From contig JADJOO010000004.1 in NCBI GenBank assembly GCA_016713725.1, positions 1 to 30,652 on the forward strand: DNA of 30,652 nucleotides, read 5' to 3'. Shown in pieces: positions 26,614 to 30,652 of this stretch. The notes beneath the pieces are model-generated. The model searched no databases. It had not been told where the DNA came from and saw only the letters and a program-made list of their open reading frames with translations. Within the stretch, counting starts at the first letter, position 1; each line of letters begins with the position of its first letter. This DNA comes from Pseudomonadota bacterium. Lineage in GTDB: Bacteria > Pseudomonadota > Gammaproteobacteria > Steroidobacterales > Steroidobacteraceae. The position numbers and the translations under genes were made by a program.

Positions 26614-27048
26614 TCAGATCTTCCAAAGGCGTGCCCATCCAGGTCCCCATGGATAAACCGTGCCGCGTTCGCGTCGATGTCCTCCAGGACGGATGCGGCG
26701 CTTGCGCGTTCGGAGCGGCGCTCGCTGCGCAACTCGTCGTAAGCAGCATTGGACGTCAGGCGCTCGTCCACGTAGTCGACCAGCAGCCCCGAGCGTCGCG
26801 CCCGTTTCGCGCCGAACGCGCGGCGGGTTGCCGTCCGTGGTGGTGTCAGGCCGTCCATTATTATAGGGAGCCGACCAGCAGCCGGGTCAGGGGCCCATCG
26901 GGCGATATTTTGCTACGTATCGACGGCAGGCCAATCCGGCGCTCCATTCCGGGCGGGCAGGGTGCCGACAGCCCGTGGCCGACCCGGTCATCAATCCTGC
27001 CCGACCGCGACCCCGATGCGGCGGGGTGCCGAAATCGAACGCGAGCAC
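26614..27048 (-). pseudogene. ruvX: RuvX/YqgF, putative pre-16S rRNA nuclease (frameshifted)
   Basis: A small RNase H-fold protein, thought to process the 5' end of 16S rRNA or to act as a Holliday-junction resolvase homologue. The N-terminal strand with the first catalytic Asp (LAFDFGT) is at about 27045, an RRIGVAVG-like stretch follows out of frame, then IMDGLT near 26855, and the C-terminal VDYVDERLTSNAAYDELRSE with DIDANAARFI. The family length of about 140 residues fits. The product is split over at least three frames. The start is uncertain (GTG at 27048 suggested). It follows yqgE, its near-universal neighbour. Confidence 0.8.
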
Positions 27049-27116
27049 GACCTCGCCCCCCGTCGGGTGGCCGCCGTGGGCGGCGACCGGCGGCAGATCG
27101 TCTTCGTGGACCGGAA

Positions 27117-27670
27117 TCAGGCGTGGCCCGCGTCGCTGCCCAGGCAGGCGAGGTCGGCGCCAGCAACCGAGCGGCCGCGCCTCAGCGCTGCTCGATGGGC
27201 GTCGCGAACAGCACGCGCTCGTCCGCATCCACCGAGGCCGGATTGACGCGCCATCTCGTCCTCAGGTGGCCGGACTCCCAGCCCGCATAACCCAGCGCGA
27301 TGACGGCACTCCCGGGGCCTTCCGGCAGCGAGGGCATCAGAATGTCGCGCAATTGGTCGGGTGCATACGTGCCGAGAATGGTCGCGACGATTCATACTTG
27401 TCCGCCAGGGAATGCAGCACGAGCGCGTTCCGATTGCAGGGGACCCACCCCGCAGCACCGGCTGGTCGGCTGACGCGCGAGCGCAGAAATCAGGTCGAGC
27501 TGCTGGAAGACCTCACCGAACGTCATCAGCGGCGTGCGATTGATGAGCGATGCCGACACGCCGCGCTCGCTGTGTTCACTTACCGCAGTGTCACGGTCTG
27601 GGCGAAGTTCAGATTCGTCCATGGCGGAGCATGGCGATCAGGAACTGGTTGAGGTGAGGTAAGCGGTCAC
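27117..27670 (-). pseudogene. yqgE: YqgE/AlgH family protein (DUF179), frameshifted
   Basis: A cytoplasmic protein of about 185 residues with unknown biochemical role. It is recognisable by NQFLIAM near the start, then EHSERGVSASLINR, then LMTFGEVFQQLDL, GVGPLQSER and, in other frames, an LCGLGVRPPEDEMAR-like stretch and the C-terminal GADLACLGSDAGHA before TGA at 27119-27117. The GTG at 27670 gives a product of the right length. At least four frame changes interrupt it. The tonB-yqgE-ruvX order is conserved in many gammaproteobacteria. Confidence 0.8.
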
Positions 27671-27687
27671 GGGGCGACAGTATCGCG

Positions 27688-28610
27688 CTACGGGCCGGAG
27701 AAAAAGACGGCGCCAGCTCTGCCGAGCTGCCCATTGATGAACTGCCACTCGTAGGCGAAGCGGAGCACGGGGTAACGCTCACGCAAGGCGCTCGGGAAGG
27801 GTTCGAACGGCGCTGCCAGGCGCACGATGCCGACGGCGGCGTCATCCAGTTCGCGATGGCCGCTCGTGCGCCGCACAACCACGGATTCGAGCGTGCCGTT
27901 GGCACGGATTGCCACCTCCAGCACGGGATTGCCCGATAGTTGCCGACGCCTGGCTTCGTTCCGGGAAATTCGGTGTGCCGACGCCTTTCGATCCTGCGTT
28001 TCCAGCCATCCAGGTAAAAAAGCGGCGATGGCAGATTCACGCGTATTGGCGAGCGTTTGCCGTCCACCGAGCAACTGGCCGCCCCCTGGCTCCGGGTCGC
28101 GGTCGGCGACCGAGCCGTTCAGGCCAACGGTCGGCGCTGCCGGCGACGGGCTGGCATAGAACACCGGCGGCTCCTCTCTCGGCTCCGCACCCGTGGCAAG
28201 CCGCTCGGCCTCGAGCGCCCGTCGCGCGAGCACCGACACCGCACCCTCGGGCTCGGCAGGCGGGCCTGTTCTTCCAGGTCCGCGGCGGGAGCGTTCGGCA
28301 CGGCTGCCTGTTCCGGCCGCGGTTCCCGGGCAGCGAGGCGCCCAGCATCAGGTCGGTACCCAGTGCCTTGCTGCGTGCGCTGCGCGATATTAGGCGCCTC
28401 TCGAGGTTCGCCCGTGGATCGTCCGGCCCGGAATCGGGACTTCCCGAAACCCAGGACCTCCGGCGTGGGCGGGCGTTGTCCGGCAAGGAGCAGGGCGCTA
28501 GGCACCGCGCCCAGGATGACGAGCCCGCTGAAGCAGGGGCGCCACGAAGATGGCGGTGGCCGATGTGATCCCCGGCAGGATCGCGGCCTACGGAGAGATG
28601 TCGGGCGTCG
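27688..28610 (-). pseudogene. tonB: TonB family energy transducer (frameshifted in the N-terminal part)
   Basis: A periplasm-spanning protein of about 300 residues anchored by one N-terminal helix. In joined frames the start region shows a membrane stretch (LVILGAVPSALLLAG, near 28490-28530), followed by an Ala/Pro/Glu-rich linker. The clean C-terminal frame (28239-27688) ends in a TonB C-terminal domain: NPVLEVAIRANGTLESVVVR, then ELDDAAVGIVRLAAPFEPFP and LRFAYEWQF. The exact start is unresolved. TonB proteins energise outer-membrane receptors. In Pseudomonas the homologue at this locus (TonB3) has been tied to twitching motility, which fits the adjacent pil genes. It follows gshB on the same strand. 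Confidence 0.75.
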
Positions 28611-28634
28611 TCGTGCGGCCTGCCTCGGATCGTT

Positions 28635-29601
28635 TTACTGGCGCGATCCCCCATCCATCAGTGAGCCAGCGATGTCGGTGCCAGGCTGCTTGTCGATCTC
28701 GCGCACGCCCGTCGAGGCTGGTCACGATGATTTCGGCTGACGACCCCGCCGATCGTCGAGGCCGAACAGCATTCCCCGGTCGCGCAGCTCGGGGCGTGGA
28801 AATCTCGGCAGCCCAGCCAGCGGTCGCCTGCCTTGTGACGGCGGCCGACGCCCTTGGCCCGCAGCGTGAGTTGCCACGGTTGTCCGCGTCGGTTGGAATG
28901 CATTGATGCGAGCGCATAGGGCACGGGTTCGCCGTCCACAGGATAACACCCGAATCGCCGGTCGTCACGTTGTCCGGGATCCGTGGCGATTGCACAATTG
29001 CGCCGCGTAGCGCGTGCCGTACTCAGTCAGCGTTTCGAAGATCGCGTTCTTGTTCTTGTCGCCGGCGTCATTCCACGAAGATCGACGGCCGCCCATGCCG
29101 TAGAGGGGCTTGCGCAGACAGCCCCGCGGCCGTGTTCCTTGAGGAACGCGTGCATGTCCGCCATGTCGCGCGTGATCAGGGTGGGCGCGCAGCACTGCGG
29201 AAACCAGGCCGTGTAGACCTTTTCGTTCATGTCGCGCAGGCCCTGCGGCCGGTTGACGACCAGCGCCCTGCGCTCCGGCCTTTCGAGGATGTAGGTCGAA
29301 TAGATGTATTCGGTGTCGAACGGCGGATCCTTGCGCATCAGGATCGCGTCGAAGTCGCCGAGCCGTGTCACCTCGGCCGCACCGCGCGTGAACCAGTCCG
29401 TGTCGTGCTCACGGACGCCGATCGGGTGCGCGCGACCCAGGGCGACGCCGTCGCGCAGCCAGATCCCGGACAACTCCAGGTAATGGAGTTCCCAGCCGCG
29501 ACGCTGTGCGGCAAGCAGCATTGCCAGCGTCGTGTCCTTGCGGGGCTTGATGTCCTCGATCGGATCCATCACGACGGCGATGCGCAGGGTTTCAGGGACA
29601 T
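28635..29601 (-). pseudogene. gshB: Glutathione synthetase (frameshifted)
   Basis: An ATP-grasp enzyme that joins gamma-glutamylcysteine and glycine to make glutathione. The N-terminal part is clean (29572 to about 29140): MDPIEDIKPRKDTTLAMLLA, then ILMRKDPPFDTEYIYSTYIL, VVNRPQGLRDMNEKVYT and TRDMADMHAFLKEHG. The ATP-binding loop KPLYGMGG and the DKNKNAIFETLTEYG, VDGEPVPYAL and AKGVGR segments follow in other frames. A C-terminus reading REIDKQPGTDIAGSLMDGG ends at TAA 28637-28635, which gives about 320 residues, the usual length. The ATG at 29601 needs one indel to join IAVVMDPIED. It is divergent from pilG, as in Pseudomonas. Confidence 0.9.
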
Positions 29602-29779
29602 GCGGACTTCCGCGCGGGCGGCGGCTTATCAGGGAGATTGACTGTGATGGGTGTCGCGGTATCGAAAGCCGTAATATTGGCAGGGGGTGTGTGTGTTAAA
29701 ACGCCACTCGCGAGCGGCGGCCTCGCGCATAGCGTCGCACTCGCACGCACCCACTCGACCCCGAGTTTCGACCGTATAG

Positions 29780-30218
29780 AAAGCGGGCTGCCAGCAACAG
29801 TCGGCCAAAGCTGGCTGGCCCTCAACCGGTGCTGGTCATCGACGACAGCAAGACCATCCGGCGCATCCGAAACCCTGCTCGCCCGCGAGGGTTGCGAGGT
29901 CTTTACCGCCGTGGACGGCTTTGACGCGCTCTCCAAGGTGGCCGACCACCAGCCGGACATCGTCTTCGTGGACATCATGATGCCGCGCCTGGACGGGTAC
30001 CAGACCTGTGCGCTGATCAAGAACAACGAAGGTCTTCAAGAGCATCCGGTGATCATGCTGTCAGGCGCAAGGACCGGGCTCTTCGACCAGGCCCGCGGCC
30101 GCATCGTTGGGTTCGAAGCATTACCTGACCGACCCTTCACGCGCGAAGAACGCTGCTGAGCGCGATCCGAGACTTCACGTCCATCGCGCGCCTGAGCGCA
30201 GCTCGCGGAGGATACTGA
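29780..30218 (+). pseudogene. pilG: Twitching motility response regulator PilG (frameshifted)
   Basis: A single-domain CheY-like receiver of the Chp/Pil chemosensory pathway that governs type IV pilus extension and retraction. Landmarks are VLVIDDSKTIRR (acidic pocket), then ETLLAREGCEVFTAVDGFDA, the phospho-acceptor Asp in IVFVDIMMPRLDGYQTC, ALIKNNEG and PVIMLSG (the switch Ser/Thr position), with RIVG and PFTREE near the C-terminus. These match PilG more closely than a general CheY. Frame changes occur near 29860, 30075 and 30115, and in the restored frame the product ends at TGA 30216-30218. No ATG is seen near the start, so 29780 is approximate. A promoter should lie between this gene and the divergent gshB. 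Confidence 0.85.
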
Positions 30219-30220
30219 CT

Positions 30221-30587
30221 GTGTAACCTCCGTACTGATCGTGGACGATTCACCGACCGACGTTCACGTCATGCAACAGGCGCTCGAGCAGCACGGCTTC
30301 ACGACGGCTGCCGCGGCCGACGGCGGCGAAGGGCTGCGGCTCGCCCGCGAACTGCACCCCGACCTGATCCTGATGGACATCGTCATGCCCGGCGTCAATG
30401 GTTTCCAGGCCACGCGCGAACTGGCAAACGACCCGACCACGCGCACGATCCCGGTCATCATGGTGACTTCGAAAGCGCAGGAATCCGATCGCGTCTGGGG
30501 CCTGCGCCGGGAATTGCCGTCGACACCTCGTCAAACCCCGTCGCCCGGACCAGCTGGTGCGCGCAGGCGGCGCTCCGCCCACCCTGA
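30221..30587 (+). pseudogene. pilH: Twitching motility response regulator PilH (frameshifted)
   Basis: A second CheY-like receiver, two bases after pilG. It reads VLIVDDSPTDVHVMQQALEQ, then HGFTTAAAADGGEGL, the phospho-acceptor Asp in LILMDIVMPGVNGFQATREL and IPVIMVTSKAQESDRVWGLR, typical of PilH. After about 30505 the frame slips; the expected VDYLVKPV-like segment and an end at TGA 30585-30587 are in other frames. The GTG at 30221 would start MTSVLIVDD if a two-base insertion at 30225 is removed. In Pseudomonas PilG and PilH set the balance of pilus extension and retraction. Confidence 0.8.
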
Positions 30588-30652
30588 GATCGGGCCCAGT
30601 GCCACGGCCTGCGTTCGCTGCGCGAGCGCCCGTTCAGCTGCTGCGCGAGATC
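30588..30652 (+). CDS. pilI: Probable start of pilI (CheW-like coupling protein), cut by the window end
   Basis: The last 65 bases encode an LRSLRERPF-then-LLREI-like peptide in joined frames. This resembles the N-terminal PFELL segment of PilI, the CheW-domain protein that follows pilH in the Pil-Chp operon. Only this short stretch is visible and it contains at least one frame change, so the call rests mainly on position. Confidence 0.35.

Overview
The window is GC-rich chromosomal DNA from a gammaproteobacterium. The gene content and order point to a lineage near the Xanthomonadales/Nevskiales/Steroidobacterales or pseudomonads; this placement is inferred from synteny, not from a marker gene. 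The right half reproduces the twitching-motility region known from Pseudomonas aeruginosa (yggT-proC-yggS facing away from pilT-pilU, then pyrB, yqgF/ruvX, yqgE, tonB and gshB facing away from pilG-pilH-pilI).

Layout: 1-670 holds the C-terminal part of a sensor histidine kinase. 911-4902 looks like a copper-handling island: a small exported Met/His/Lys-rich protein, a lipoprotein-type multicopper oxidase, and a very Met-rich lipoprotein whose body is tandemly duplicated. 5348-6649 is a MerR regulator divergent from two small membrane proteins (DUF2938 and DUF2798). 6773-11013 is an RND pump followed by its periplasmic adaptor. 11061-16423 carries housekeeping and cell-envelope genes: an L,D-transpeptidase, ppnN, two small unknown genes, msrB, an FKBP lipoprotein, a PEBP-family protein on the opposite strand, and an alpha/beta hydrolase. 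16522-20076 is read leftward: yggS, proC, yggT, DUF167 and a DUF4426 lipoprotein, then HU with its own promoter and terminator. 20168-23583 has three tandem PilT/PilU-type retraction ATPases. 23900-24542 is a truncated, frameshifted IS30-family transposase, followed by about 840 bp without genes that includes a long imperfect hairpin. 25387-29601 is a leftward run of pyrK, a pyrB fragment, ruvX, yqgE, tonB and gshB. 29780-30652 starts the rightward pilG-pilH-pilI chemotaxis-like operon that controls pilus extension and retraction.

Quality matters for interpretation. Genes between about 6200 and 23600 are intact with clean frames. Almost every gene in 1-6119 and 25387-30652 carries one or more frameshifts while still showing well-preserved protein motifs in alternating frames. 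The likeliest cause is consensus indel error at poorly covered parts of the assembly, not real pseudogenisation, so those genes are reported as broken as read but probably functional in the organism. The same caution applies to the striking pyrB-pyrK in-frame junction.

Functionally, the pilT/pilU block (retraction motors) and pilG/pilH/pilI (response regulators and CheW-like coupling protein) belong to one type IV pilus system. The left side suggests periplasmic metal (copper) detoxification plus efflux. No CRISPR array, tRNA, rRNA or phage module was seen. I found no clear evidence of a wholly new system; the best candidates are the Met-rich duplicated lipoprotein next to the multicopper oxidase and the third PilT/PilU paralogue.
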